From: Bacteroidales bacterium | Lineage (GTDB): Bacteria > Bacteroidota > Bacteroidia > Bacteroidales > UBA932 | Assembly (NCBI GenBank): GCA_009784635.1 | Contig: WRBG01000007.1 | Coordinates: 1-25,435 of the forward strand | DNA: 25,435 bases | Direction: 5' to 3' | Program-made: the position numbers and the translations under genes | Shown: positions 1 through 7,022 of the stretch, piece by piece | How the letters are laid out: every line of letters begins with the position of its first letter | Numbering within the stretch: the first letter of the stretch is position 1 | Notes under the pieces: model-generated | The model's input: only the letters and a program-made list of their open reading frames with translations | What the model was told of the DNA's origin: nothing | Database searches by the model: none

Positions 1-213
1 CCCGAATTGACACAGGAAGCATACGGTTTGTTAAACCTCAATCTTGCTTTCAGACTCCAAAAACCAATGCTCCATGTCTCGTTTTTCTGCAACAACGTCA
101 CCGACAAAAACTATATCATCAGCGCAGGCAACACAGGAATGATGTTTGGCGTTCCGACTTTCGTACCCGGACTTCCCAGAATGTTTGGCGCAAAACTATC
201 GTGGAGGTGGTAG
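1..213 (+). CDS. TonB-dependent receptor, C-terminal end (partial)
   Basis: Only the last 70 or so codons are in the window; the reading frame is open back to base 1, so the gene starts upstream. The visible part alternates hydrophobic and polar residues as in outer-membrane beta strands. It contains the stretch VSFFCNNVTDKNYI, which fits the final strands of TonB-dependent receptors, where a phrase like 'NVTDKNY' is very common, and it ends in Trp (LSWRW), consistent with the terminal aromatic residue used for recognition by the BAM assembly machinery. Such receptors import siderophores, cobalamin or glycans across the outer membrane. The substrate cannot be told from this fragment, and the plug domain and any SusD partner lie outside. 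The next gene, rpsP, has its own promoter and is probably unrelated in function. Confidence 0.85.
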   Translation, partial: PELTQEAYGLLNLNLAFRLQKPMLHVSFFCNNVTDKNYIISAGNTGMMFGVPTFVPGLPRMFGAKLSWRW

Positions 214-257
214 CCGTTAACAGTTTTTGACATTTTTTACAGACGACAGGCAATCTT

Positions 258-273
258 TGGCACGCTTTTTGCA
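258..273 (+). promoter_or_regulatory. Putative sigma-54 (RpoN) promoter, -24/-12
   Basis: The bases read TGGCACG, four bases, TTGCA. This matches the sigma-54 consensus TGGCACG-N4-TTGCW at every conserved position. The GG (259-260) and GC (271-272) are separated by the required 10 bases. Transcription would start near 284 and run toward rpsP. No enhancer-binding-protein site could be recognised upstream. Functional assignment is inference from the motif alone. Confidence 0.6.
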
Positions 274-276
274 ATT

Positions 277-298
277 ACTATTAGCGAATAGTTTTTTC
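277..298 (+). terminator. Weak hairpin plus T-run, possible terminator of the receptor gene
   Basis: ACTATT (277-282) pairs perfectly with AATAGT (287-292) across a four-base loop and is followed by a run of T. The stem is short and AT-rich, so it would be weak. It also covers the predicted start point of the sigma-54 promoter, which makes a terminator role less certain. Confidence 0.25.
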
Positions 299-321
299 AA
301 TTAGGTTTTAGGTTAAGTAGT

Positions 322-356
322 GCAAGGGGCCGCGCAGGGAATGTGCCGCCCTTTGC
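322..356. other. GC-rich inverted repeat / hairpin upstream of rpsP
   Basis: The arms at 322-336 and 342-356 can form a 15-base stem with one C-C mismatch and two G-U pairs (as RNA on the plus strand) around a five-base loop, GGGAA. No T-run follows on either strand, so it is not a standard intrinsic terminator. It lies downstream of the sigma-54-like promoter and upstream of the housekeeping promoter, so only a transcript from the former (or read-through from the receptor) would contain it. It is followed by a run of seven G at 365-371. Confidence 0.5.
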
Positions 357-377
357 CAGTTATAGGGGGGGCCATGC

Positions 378-407
378 TTGCAGATTCCCGAATTTTGCCT
401 ATCTTTG
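378..407 (+). promoter_or_regulatory. Housekeeping promoter of rpsP-rimM
   Basis: TTG at 378-380, 19 bases, then TATCTTTG at 400-407 matches the Bacteroidota primary-sigma pattern (TTG, about 19-21 bases, TAnnTTTG). The start would be near 413, giving a 5' leader of about 50 bases before the rpsP ATG at 466. Confidence 0.65.
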
Positions 408-465
408 CGGGCCTTTTCTCGAGAAGATAAGGAAGTTTATACATTAACTTAAAAATTAAAATGTT

Positions 466-1056
466 ATGGCAGTTAGAATCCGCCTTGCCCGTCATGGGAA
501 AAAAAATTACGCTTTCTTTCATGTAGTAGTCGCCGACAGTCGCGCACCCCGGGACGGTCGTTTTATTGAACGAATCGGCAGCTACAACCCCAACACCAAT
601 CCGGCTACTATCGAATTAGATGTAGACAAAGCCCTCCAATGGCTGAACAACGGAGCCCAACCTTCGGAAACTTGTCGCCGTATCCTTTCCTACAAAGGTG
701 TACTGCTCAAGAAACACTTGATGGAGGGAGTAAAGAAAGGCGCTTTGACCGAGGAGACCGCCAACGCCAAGTGGGAAGTCTGGTCAGAGGAAAAAGCCCA
801 AAAGGTTGCCAACAAAAAGAGCAATCTGGAGCAGGAAGGCCGCAACCAGCGCAAAGTCCGCTTACAGGCCGAGGCCAAGGTAAATGAAGAAAAAGCAGCC
901 GCTTTAGCCAAGAAACGGAGCGATGTAGCCCGTAAGGCCGCCGAAGAAAAAACGGCCTTAGCCGCAGCAGAGGCAGAGGCAACCGAACAGGAAGCAGTCG
1001 AGGCCGTGGAAGAAGCGTCCGCAGCAGAAGCCACAGAAGGAGAAGTTCAAGCATAA
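466..1056 (+). CDS. rpsP: Small ribosomal subunit protein bS16 with long C-terminal tail
   Basis: Residues 1 to about 85 are a clear S16 domain, a structural protein of the 30S subunit, starting MAVRIRLARHGKKNYAFFH and including DSRAPRDGRFIERIGSYNP and a 'RILSYKGVLLKKHL'-type end. Typical S16 is 75-90 residues; this one has 196. The extra 110 or so residues are rich in Ala, Glu and Lys (repeated EEKAAALA/EAEA-like stretches) and look like charged helix or coiled coil. Extended S16 proteins are known in Bacteroidota, so this is a lineage trait rather than a fusion to a recognised domain. The ATG at 466 is chosen because it gives the canonical MAVRI start; an ATG at 461 is in another frame. rimM follows 17 bases after the stop, almost certainly in the same transcript. 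Confidence 0.97.
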   Translation: MAVRIRLARHGKKNYAFFHVVVADSRAPRDGRFIERIGSYNPNTNPATIELDVDKALQWLNNGAQPSETCRRILSYKGVLLKKHLMEGVKKGALTEETANAKWEVWSEEKAQKVANKKSNLEQEGRNQRKVRLQAEAKVNEEKAAALAKKRSDVARKAAEEKTALAAAEAEATEQEAVEAVEEASAAEATEGEVQA

Positions 1057-1073
1057 ACAGCAGTTTTCAAGCC

Positions 1074-1616
1074 ATGATAGAGCCTGCTTTATTAAGGCCT
1101 GTAGCGGAAGTACTCAAACTTTTTGGGAACAACGGAACCTTGATTGTCAAATTCCGTCCCCATGTGTTGGCATGTTTTAACCAAACAGAGCCGGTATTCG
1201 CCCTTATGGACGGAATACCGGTTCCTTTTTTTATTGCTTCTTTTGAAGCCAAAGGCCACGACCGCGCCCGGATTCTTTTTGACTCTATCCATCGGGAGGA
1301 ACATGCCCTTGAATTGGTAGGTAAAACACTTCTCCAACAAGAATCTGAGCCTATGGCAAATAAACGCAACCAACAGCGTCTTGAAGACCCCAATAAGTGG
1401 ATTGGCTTCACCGCCTCCGATGAAAAGCTGGGACAGTTAGGCTCTGTAGACGCCTTCATGAACTGGCCCAAGAACCCCTGCCTCAGCATCCGGCCCAACA
1501 AAGGAACAGCAAGTTTTTTGGTACCCTTTCAGCAGGCATTAATCCAAGATATTGATTTAAAATCCAAACACATCAACCTAATCCTTCCGGAAGGCTTGGC
1601 AGAGGTTAACGGTTGA
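1074..1616 (+). CDS. rimM: Ribosome maturation factor RimM
   Basis: RimM assists late assembly of the 30S head by binding S19. The N-terminal half (about residues 1-85) shows the RimM pattern: a start like 'VAEVLKLFGNNGTLIVKF' (a divergent version of 'G.I....G.KGEVKV'), then a segment with a target-protein beta barrel feel ending in 'SIHREEHALELVGKTLL', which corresponds to the family's 'D.R..AE.L.G..L'. The C-terminal half (about 105-178) resembles the PRC-barrel, with a conserved ending 'FLVPF..ALI..ID...K.I...LPEGL'. Length, 180 residues, is normal. The order rpsP-rimM is a widespread arrangement and supports the call despite the divergent N-terminus. It ends 16 bases before the convergent ettA stop, with no visible terminator between. 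Confidence 0.88.
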   Translation: MIEPALLRPVAEVLKLFGNNGTLIVKFRPHVLACFNQTEPVFALMDGIPVPFFIASFEAKGHDRARILFDSIHREEHALELVGKTLLQQESEPMANKRNQQRLEDPNKWIGFTASDEKLGQLGSVDAFMNWPKNPCLSIRPNKGTASFLVPFQQALIQDIDLKSKHINLILPEGLAEVNG

Positions 1617-1632
1617 GTGGCGACTTTAATCT

Positions 1633-3309
1633 TTACTCCATTAATTTCTTGTACTTAAAGCGTTTGGGCGTAAGGTCGCCCAAGCGGCGTTTTTTGTTCT
1701 CTTCGTATTCGGAATAGCTGCCCTCAAAGAAGTAGACGGACGAATCGCCCTCAAAGGCCAAGATATGGGTGGCGATTCGGTCCAAAAACCAGCGGTCGTG
1801 GGAGATGATGACGGCACAGCCGGCAAAGTGTTCCAATCCTTCTTCCAGCGCCCGTATGGTATTTACATCCACATCATTGGTCGGCTCGTCTAAAAGCAAT
1901 ACATTGGCTTCTTCTTTAAGCGTCAATGCCAAGTGCAGTCGGTTGCGCTCTCCTCCGCTCAATACCCCGCATTTTTTCTCTTGGTCGGCGCCCGAAAAGT
2001 TAAACCGCGAAACATAGGCTCTGGCGTTTACATCGCGATTGCCCAAGCGCACAAATTCGCTGTTTTGCGAAATCGTTTCATACACCGTCTTATTGGGGTC
2101 AATATATCTGTGCTGCTGGTCCACATATGCAATTTTTACGGTTTCTCCTACGGAAAAATCCCCTTTATCTGCCTGCTCCAATCCCATAATCAGACGGAAC
2201 AGCGTGGTTTTGCCGACTCCGTTGGGGCCAATCACCCCTACAATACCTCCTTGGGGAAGTTTAAACCGCAAATCCTCAAAAAGCAGTCTGCCCTCATAAC
2301 CTTTGGCCACGCCCAAGGCATCTATTACCTTCTCTCCCAAACGGGGGCCGTTGGGAATAAATATTTCCAAGCGTTCCTCTTTTTGTTTTCCATCTTCATG
2401 GAGCATCTTTTCGTAAGCGCCCAAACGCGCCTTGGATTTGGCATGCCTCGCTTTAGGCGCCATACGCACCCATTCCAACTCCCGCTCCAGCGTCTTGCGC
2501 CGCTTGCTTTCCTGCTTTTCTTCCCGGGCCAACCGTTGGGACTTTTGGTCTAACCATGAACTGTAGTTTCCCTTCCACGGAATGCCTTCTCCCCTGTCCA
2601 ATTCCAAAATCCATCCGGCCACATTATCCAAAAAATAACGGTCATGGGTTACGGCGATTACCGTACCCTTATACTGTTTAAGATGAGCTTCTAACCACTG
2701 TATACTCTCGGTATCCAAGTGGTTGGTAGGCTCGTCCAACAGCAAGACGTTAGGCTCCCGCAACAAAAGACGGCACAAGGCCACCCGGCGACGCTCCCCT
2801 CCGCTCAAGTGGGCCACCGGCGCATCGGGGTCGGGGCATTGAAGGGCGTCCATCGCCCGTTCCAGTTTGGCGTCTATCTCCCAGCCGTTGACCTGTTCGA
2901 TTTTTTCGGTTAATTCCCCTTGGCGTTCAATCAAGCGGTTCATCTCATCGTCGTCCATGGGCTCTAAAAAGCGGGCGTTCACAGCCTCATAATCGGCCAA
3001 CAGATTTACCACCTCCTGTACGCCTTCCTGCACCACTTCCTTTACGGTTTTACGGTCGTCTATTTGGGGTTCCTGCTCCAACAGGCCCACAGAATAACCC
3101 GGAGCCCAAACCACCTCGCCCTGATAGGACTTTTCTACGCCGGCAATAATTTTGAGCAGGGTTGACTTGCCCGAACCGTTTAGGCCAATGATTCCAATCT
3201 TGGCTCCGTAAAAGAAAGAGAGATAAATATCCTTTAGGATTACTTTATTGTTGTTAGGCAGGATTTTCCCCACCCCGTTCATAGAAAAAATAATTTTTTC
3301 GTCGGCCAT
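1633..3309 (-). CDS. ettA: Energy-dependent translational throttle protein EttA (ABC-F ATPase)
   Basis: A soluble protein with two ABC ATPase domains and no membrane segments. The EttA subfamily binds the ribosomal E site and couples early elongation to the ATP/ADP ratio. Domain 1 has a Walker A at 42-50 (GLNGSGKST), an insertion at about 95-140 that corresponds to the EttA 'arm', a signature at 168-172 and Walker B with catalytic Glu193. A charged linker (about 250-310, rich in Lys/Arg/Glu) matches the P-site tRNA-interaction motif. Domain 2 has Walker A at 361-369, a signature near 450-454 and Glu475. Length 558 is close to E. coli EttA (555). A promoter-like element lies just upstream, inside the end of the preceding AraC gene, although the gap to that gene is only 11 bases, so read-through is also possible. 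Confidence 0.95.
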   Translation of the reverse strand: MADEKIIFSMNGVGKILPNNNKVILKDIYLSFFYGAKIGIIGLNGSGKSTLLKIIAGVEKSYQGEVVWAPGYSVGLLEQEPQIDDRKTVKEVVQEGVQEVVNLLADYEAVNARFLEPMDDDEMNRLIERQGELTEKIEQVNGWEIDAKLERAMDALQCPDPDAPVAHLSGGERRRVALCRLLLREPNVLLLDEPTNHLDTESIQWLEAHLKQYKGTVIAVTHDRYFLDNVAGWILELDRGEGIPWKGNYSSWLDQKSQRLAREEKQESKRRKTLERELEWVRMAPKARHAKSKARLGAYEKMLHEDGKQKEERLEIFIPNGPRLGEKVIDALGVAKGYEGRLLFEDLRFKLPQGGIVGVIGPNGVGKTTLFRLIMGLEQADKGDFSVGETVKIAYVDQQHRYIDPNKTVYETISQNSEFVRLGNRDVNARAYVSRFNFSGADQEKKCGVLSGGERNRLHLALTLKEEANVLLLDEPTNDVDVNTIRALEEGLEHFAGCAVIISHDRWFLDRIATHILAFEGDSSVYFFEGSYSEYEENKKRRLGDLTPKRFKYKKLME

Positions 3310-3320
3310 AGCGGTAATGA

Positions 3321-3767
3321 TTATTGTTGCTGTTGATTTTTACGATGCAAAGATAGGCTTTTATGTATAGCCACAAAATCATCCGGCGACAAGCCCTTCT
3401 CCCTTAAAAAAGCCCGATAAAAAGTGCGTCTGTTGTTAAAACCGCAAACCAAGGCGGCATCATATAGAGTATCCTTGCTTTGCATTACGGATGCCCCTCC
3501 ACTTAGGAGTTCCTCTATGCGTAACTGATTCACATAATTGCAAAAATTATTACCGGATATAAAAAAAATAGCTCGGGAGAGATAGTTGCGGTTGGTGCCT
3601 ATTTTTCGACTCAATGAGTCCGCGCTCAGTCGGGAATCCAAGTAATATTTGCTCCGTTTTAGCTCTTTATCCACCAATGCGGCCAATGTGTGTAAACGAG
3701 TCAAAGACATACCGTATGGCTCATACTTAGCCTTTATCTCCTGCCCAAAAACATAGTATAACAGCAT
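3321..3767 (-). CDS. AraC-type DNA-binding protein without sensor domain
   Basis: 148 residues. From about residue 40 there is a complete AraC/XylS double helix-turn-helix domain: 'LSADSLSRKIGTNRNYLSR' as the first HTH and 'TLYDAALVCGFNNRRTFYRAF' as the second, with the typical 'FCNYVNQLRIEEL' linker helix. There is no ligand-binding or membrane part. The short N-terminus (residues 1-38) resembles the region between membrane half and HTH in membrane-AraC proteins, so this may be a descendant that lost its sensor. The start at 3767 lies four bases after the stop of the preceding gene (3771), implying translational coupling. It presumably binds DNA as a partner or competitor of the upstream regulator; the targets are unknown. 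A truncated relic that still folds is the alternative. Confidence 0.8.
   Translation of the reverse strand: MLLYYVFGQEIKAKYEPYGMSLTRLHTLAALVDKELKRSKYYLDSRLSADSLSRKIGTNRNYLSRAIFFISGNNFCNYVNQLRIEELLSGGASVMQSKDTLYDAALVCGFNNRRTFYRAFLREKGLSPDDFVAIHKSLSLHRKNQQQQ
3348..3377 (-). promoter_or_regulatory. Likely ettA promoter, inside the upstream gene
   Basis: Read on the minus strand, TTTG (3377-3374), 18 bases, TATCTTTG (3355-3348). This matches the Bacteroidota housekeeping pattern, with spacing one base below the usual range. The start would fall near 3341, about 30 bases before the ettA ATG and still inside the last codons of the AraC-type gene that ends at 3321. Confidence 0.5.
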
Positions 3768-3770
3768 CCT

Positions 3771-4883
3771 TCATGGGGAGTGCTTTTGCTTTCTGCACCA
3801 TTCGCCCGGCGTCATTCCGGTATTTAGTTTAAAGGCGACCGTAAAGCTGGCCATAGAGGTAAAACCCACCCTTTTGCAAAGTGTCGGCAAGGGAATGGGT
3901 CCTTCTTCTGCCACCAAGCGTTGGGCCTCCCTAATCCGGTAGGTGTTTATAAACTGATTGAAATTTTGGTCGAGCTTTTCGTTCAACAGCCTTGACACGT
4001 ATGTCTTGTTGGTAAAGAGTCGGGCGGCAATATCCGCTACATTTACGCCGGCCTTTAAATAAGGCTTATCCGTTTCAAAGTACGACACAATACGCCGGTA
4101 CAATTCATCGTCGGCCAAGGCCCCGGCCCGGACGGAATAAACAGCGCTTTCTTCTGTGAGCAGGGCGGGCAGCCTCAATTCAAGGTCTCGGCGGGGGATA
4201 ATCATGCGTCCTTTGGTAAAGATATACCTAAACAACAAGGCGTGAGTCAGCCATATACCCGATTGAAGGATCAACCAGTAAGGCGTATCTAAAGGCAGCA
4301 GCCACAAGGGAAAACCGGCCACGCTTACAATCCCTCCCATACAGGCAACAATTTTTATATGCCTGTCCAAGTATTTTAACTGTCCGGCGCGGACCCGAAT
4401 CCAATAAAACAAATAAGCGTACAGCGATGCTTGAGCCAGCCAAATAGCAGCGCCTAAACCACGCAGACCCACAGACCTAAAGGCCGACATACCTACTGCC
4501 TCTCCTATACAGAGGGCAGCCAATAGTCCGCCAAAAGAAGCGACCAAAAACATAGACCATTTTTTAAAGGAAATCCGACTTTCCAATATGGAAAACCGGA
4601 CATACAGCAATATGGGAAAAACCGCTATATGCAGGAGGAGAATCCGAACTAAATAACTGTCTTCCAAAATACTATGCGACACAAAACTGGCCGTAAACAG
4701 GTGTAAAAAATAGAATACCCCCATACAGAAAAAAGTGTACGCAAGTATTTTACGCCCTTGAATTTGGGCGCGCAGTTCCGGGGGCGCTTTCTTGAAATCA
4801 AACACGGTAATGCCTACGGCAATAGCATAGAGCATGCAGATGGTCATTTCACATACAAAATACAAAGCAATGGTCTGGCTCAT
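3771..4883 (-). CDS. Membrane-bound AraC-family transcriptional regulator (seven predicted TM helices)
   Basis: 370 residues in two parts. The first 225 or so residues contain about seven hydrophobic segments (near 5-28, 45-68, 80-100, 110-135, 145-165, 178-200 and 202-222), separated by short charged loops. After a linker, residues about 262-365 form an AraC double HTH: 'VNVADIAARLFTNKTYVSR' and 'PLPTLCKRVGFTSMASFTVAF', finishing 'NTGMTPGEWCRK', the classic family ending. It should therefore be an inner-membrane sensor with a cytoplasmic DNA-binding domain. Such proteins occur in many Bacteroidales but their signals are mostly unknown. It precedes the sensor-less AraC gene by three bases. 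The ATG at 4883 directly follows a TATATTTG promoter element. Confidence 0.85.
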   Translation of the reverse strand: MSQTIALYFVCEMTICMLYAIAVGITVFDFKKAPPELRAQIQGRKILAYTFFCMGVFYFLHLFTASFVSHSILEDSYLVRILLLHIAVFPILLYVRFSILESRISFKKWSMFLVASFGGLLAALCIGEAVGMSAFRSVGLRGLGAAIWLAQASLYAYLFYWIRVRAGQLKYLDRHIKIVACMGGIVSVAGFPLWLLPLDTPYWLILQSGIWLTHALLFRYIFTKGRMIIPRRDLELRLPALLTEESAVYSVRAGALADDELYRRIVSYFETDKPYLKAGVNVADIAARLFTNKTYVSRLLNEKLDQNFNQFINTYRIREAQRLVAEEGPIPLPTLCKRVGFTSMASFTVAFKLNTGMTPGEWCRKQKHSP

Positions 4884-4899
4884 TGTAAAAAATTTTTTC

Positions 4900-4927
4900 C
4901 AAATATACGCATATATTTAAAAAGAAA
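4900..4927 (-). promoter_or_regulatory. Probable promoter of the AraC pair
   Basis: On the minus strand, TATATTTG (4907-4900) is a full match to the TAnnTTTG -7 element. The expected -33 TTG is not clean: TTTC at 4927-4924 is the nearest candidate and sits 16 bases away. A start point near 4893 would give a leader of only about ten bases. The surrounding region, 4884-4989, is AT-rich and holds no gene. Confidence 0.4.
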
Positions 4928-4989
4928 CCTACCTTTTTGAACAGATTAGTAAGATTTATAGGATTTTAAATTTTTTACAACGGGGCCGT

Positions 4990-6588
4990 TTAAAAATCTA
5001 AATTTTTTGCCACCTGCAATTCCGGGTCAAGGGCTCCATAAAAGAAATAAAAAGCCTGTTCCTCCATAGGAGTGTTACGTCCTATATAAGCCCGTATCAG
5101 AGACAGGATATAATGTTCGCTTTCCTCCCATTCTCCCGTCTTGGGCCTCAGTCCTTGACCGGCGGCGTAGTCTAAAAACAAGGCGCTCAGATTAAGCCTG
5201 CGGTAAAAAGCCTCTAAGTCCTGCATGTTTGTAATTCTCTGAAGCTCTGTTCTATTCCTATCGGCCAAACCATGGCTAAACCGAATCATTAGGTTTTTGC
5301 GGTTTGCCTGTGCAAAAAAGCTGTTCAGCCGGGTAGTATCCATGGGTACAAATACGTCCGGAATAATCCCTCCGCCTCCGTAAACCACCTTTCCTTGAGG
5401 CGTAAGGTATTTTAAGGAGTCGTTTTTGGGAATGCTGTCGTATGAGGTAAGCTCTCCGTGCCGGTAACGCTCCCATATATCGTAGCGATAACTATCCCGT
5501 CCTTGGTCATAAGGACGTTGTAAGCAACGACCGGTAGGGGTGTAATAACGGCCCACAGTCAAGCGGATGCCCGAATAATCGCTGAAATAGATGGGCTCCT
5601 GCACCAAGCCCTTGCCGTAGGAACGGCGACCCACAATCGTGGCTCGGTCGTTGTCCTGCAGGGCGCCGGCCAAAATCTCGCTGGAAGAAGCAGATGCCTC
5701 GTTAATCAGTATGGCCAAAGGTATATCCGAGGCCAAGCCTTGGGTTCTGGCAAAATGATTTTGACGGGGGCGGCGGGCTCCCTCTTGATATACAATCAAT
5801 GTTCCCTTGTCTAAAAACTCTCCGGCAATGCGCAAGGCAGGCTCCATATAGCCCCCGCTGTTGCCGCGGAGGTCAAAAATCAGTCTTTTCATGCCCTGCG
5901 ATGTCAATTCAGCCAAGGCATTTAATACTTCTTCGTAGCTTGTTCTGTTAAACTTCGACAATAGAATATAGCCGGTTTGGTCGTCTACCATATAAGCCAC
6001 AGTCACGCTTTTGTCGGGAATCTTGTCCCGGACGATGGCAATGGCAACAAGTTCTTTTAATCCATAACGCTGCACTTGAATCGTTACATTGGTCCCACGG
6101 GGCCCCCTCAACAATCTGACAATACTGTCCTGCGCCATGCCCACTCCGGCCACCGTTTGTTCGTTTACGGCAATGATACGGTCTCCCGCCTGTACCCCTG
6201 CCCGCTCCGAGGGGCCTCCTGTTACTACGCTGCTGACCACCACCGTATCGTTGGTGACGTTAAAATAGACGCCGATGCCGTCAAAATTACCTTCCAGCGC
6301 CTCGTCTGCCTCTTTGAGTTCAACAGGCGGTAAATACACCGAATGGGGGTCCAATGCGCCCAAAATGGCGGGCAGGGCATCCTCTACGATTTTGCCGGCA
6401 TTTATAGGGTCAACATAGTTTTTTTCTATCTGGTCCAAAACAAGATAGAGCTTGTCCCACCGACCGGAAGGCAGATGAACATAGCGGCGGCTGCGGTAGC
6501 GCTCCCCAAGCAAGAGGGCAAGCAGTACCACAATAATAACCAGATATATGCGCCGTATGGTAAAGAAACCGCGATTAGAGTATTCCAT
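4990..6588 (-). CDS. S41 family C-terminal processing peptidase (CtpA/Tsp-like)
   Basis: An envelope serine protease that trims or degrades proteins from their C-termini. One N-terminal membrane anchor (about 12-28) puts the rest in the periplasm. A PDZ domain follows at about 90-175 ('GGPSERAGVQAGDRIIAVN'). In the protease core, by alignment to E. coli Tsp (Ser430, Asp441, Lys455), the catalytic residues are Ser301 (in NEASASSSEILAG), Asp312 and Lys326 (in SYGKGLVQ), with exactly the Tsp spacing. 'DLRGNSGG' at about 239-246 is another family hallmark. Residues beyond about 390 form a C-terminal extension longer than in minimal CtpA. It is the last gene of the minus-strand operon, 11 bases after the deaminase. 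Substrates cannot be inferred. Confidence 0.93.
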   Translation of the reverse strand: MEYSNRGFFTIRRIYLVIIVVLLALLLGERYRSRRYVHLPSGRWDKLYLVLDQIEKNYVDPINAGKIVEDALPAILGALDPHSVYLPPVELKEADEALEGNFDGIGVYFNVTNDTVVVSSVVTGGPSERAGVQAGDRIIAVNEQTVAGVGMAQDSIVRLLRGPRGTNVTIQVQRYGLKELVAIAIVRDKIPDKSVTVAYMVDDQTGYILLSKFNRTSYEEVLNALAELTSQGMKRLIFDLRGNSGGYMEPALRIAGEFLDKGTLIVYQEGARRPRQNHFARTQGLASDIPLAILINEASASSSEILAGALQDNDRATIVGRRSYGKGLVQEPIYFSDYSGIRLTVGRYYTPTGRCLQRPYDQGRDSYRYDIWERYRHGELTSYDSIPKNDSLKYLTPQGKVVYGGGGIIPDVFVPMDTTRLNSFFAQANRKNLMIRFSHGLADRNRTELQRITNMQDLEAFYRRLNLSALFLDYAAGQGLRPKTGEWEESEHYILSLIRAYIGRNTPMEEQAFYFFYGALDPELQVAKNLDF

Positions 6589-6599
6589 AGGATTTTATA

Positions 6600-7013
6600 T
6601 TATTCATAACGTTTTACTTCTATACCTGCCCGTTTCAACAAATCCACACCGTCGGGCTTATGGTAGGCTTCTTTGTACACTACCCGTATGATTCCGGCTT
6701 GAATGATAAGTTTGGCACATTCCATACAGGGCGAGGAAGTAATGTAAAGGGTAGCCCCCTCGCTGCTGTTGCTCGACCGAGCCACTTTGGTAATGGCATT
6801 GGCCTCTGCATGCAACACATACGGCTTGGTAATCCCCTGTTCGTCTTCACATACATTCTCGAATCCCGAAGGAGTGCCGTTGTAGCCGTCCGAAATAATC
6901 ATCCGGTTTTTTACCAACAGCGCCCCTACTTGACGCTTGCGGCAATAGGAATTTTGGGCCCAGACGTCCGCCATTTCCAAATAACGCCTGTCAAACTGTT
7001 CTTTTTTGTCCAT
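6600..7013 (-). CDS. Deoxycytidylate (dCMP) deaminase family protein
   Basis: A zinc-dependent cytoplasmic deaminase predicted to convert dCMP to dUMP for thymidylate synthesis. The zinc site is complete: His68 and the proton-shuttling Glu70 in the HAEANA motif, and Cys96 and Cys99 in SSPCMECA. The N-terminal 'MADVWAQNSYCRKRQVGALLV' and 'DGYNGTPSGFENVCED' match the ComEB/dCMP deaminase group rather than cytidine or tRNA-adenosine deaminases. Length 137 is on the short side of normal (about 140-160). It sits nine bases after the acyl-CoA ligase gene and 11 before the S41 peptidase gene. From memory, a dCMP deaminase next to an S41 peptidase recurs in Bacteroidales. Exact substrate preference (dCMP versus other nucleotides) is not provable here. 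Confidence 0.9.
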   Translation of the reverse strand: MDKKEQFDRRYLEMADVWAQNSYCRKRQVGALLVKNRMIISDGYNGTPSGFENVCEDEQGITKPYVLHAEANAITKVARSSNSSEGATLYITSSPCMECAKLIIQAGIIRVVYKEAYHKPDGVDLLKRAGIEVKRYE

Positions 7014-7022
7014 TATCTTTGA

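Noticed and set aside
341..430. 29-codon plus-strand open frame starting at ATG 341 between the hairpin and rpsP
   Set aside because: It begins inside the hairpin arm and crosses the rpsP housekeeping promoter; its composition shows no protein-like features. Too weak to call a leader peptide.
690..1054. Two long minus-strand open frames (114-115 codons) opposite rpsP
   Set aside because: They lie opposite the low-complexity Ala/Glu tail of S16, whose GC-rich repeats suppress stop codons on the other strand. The proteins are just Ser/Ala or Leu/Arg-rich.
1933..2553. 206-codon plus-strand open frame inside ettA
   Set aside because: Antisense to a strongly conserved ABC-F gene; no recognisable domain or promoter.
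4970..4989. Small AACGG/CCGTT inverted repeat just after the S41 peptidase stop
   Set aside because: The stem is four or five bases with a tiny loop and no T-run follows; not a convincing terminator.
7014..7021. TATCTTTG promoter-like element on the plus strand
   Set aside because: Faces the wrong way, has no properly spaced TTG and no plus-strand gene follows.
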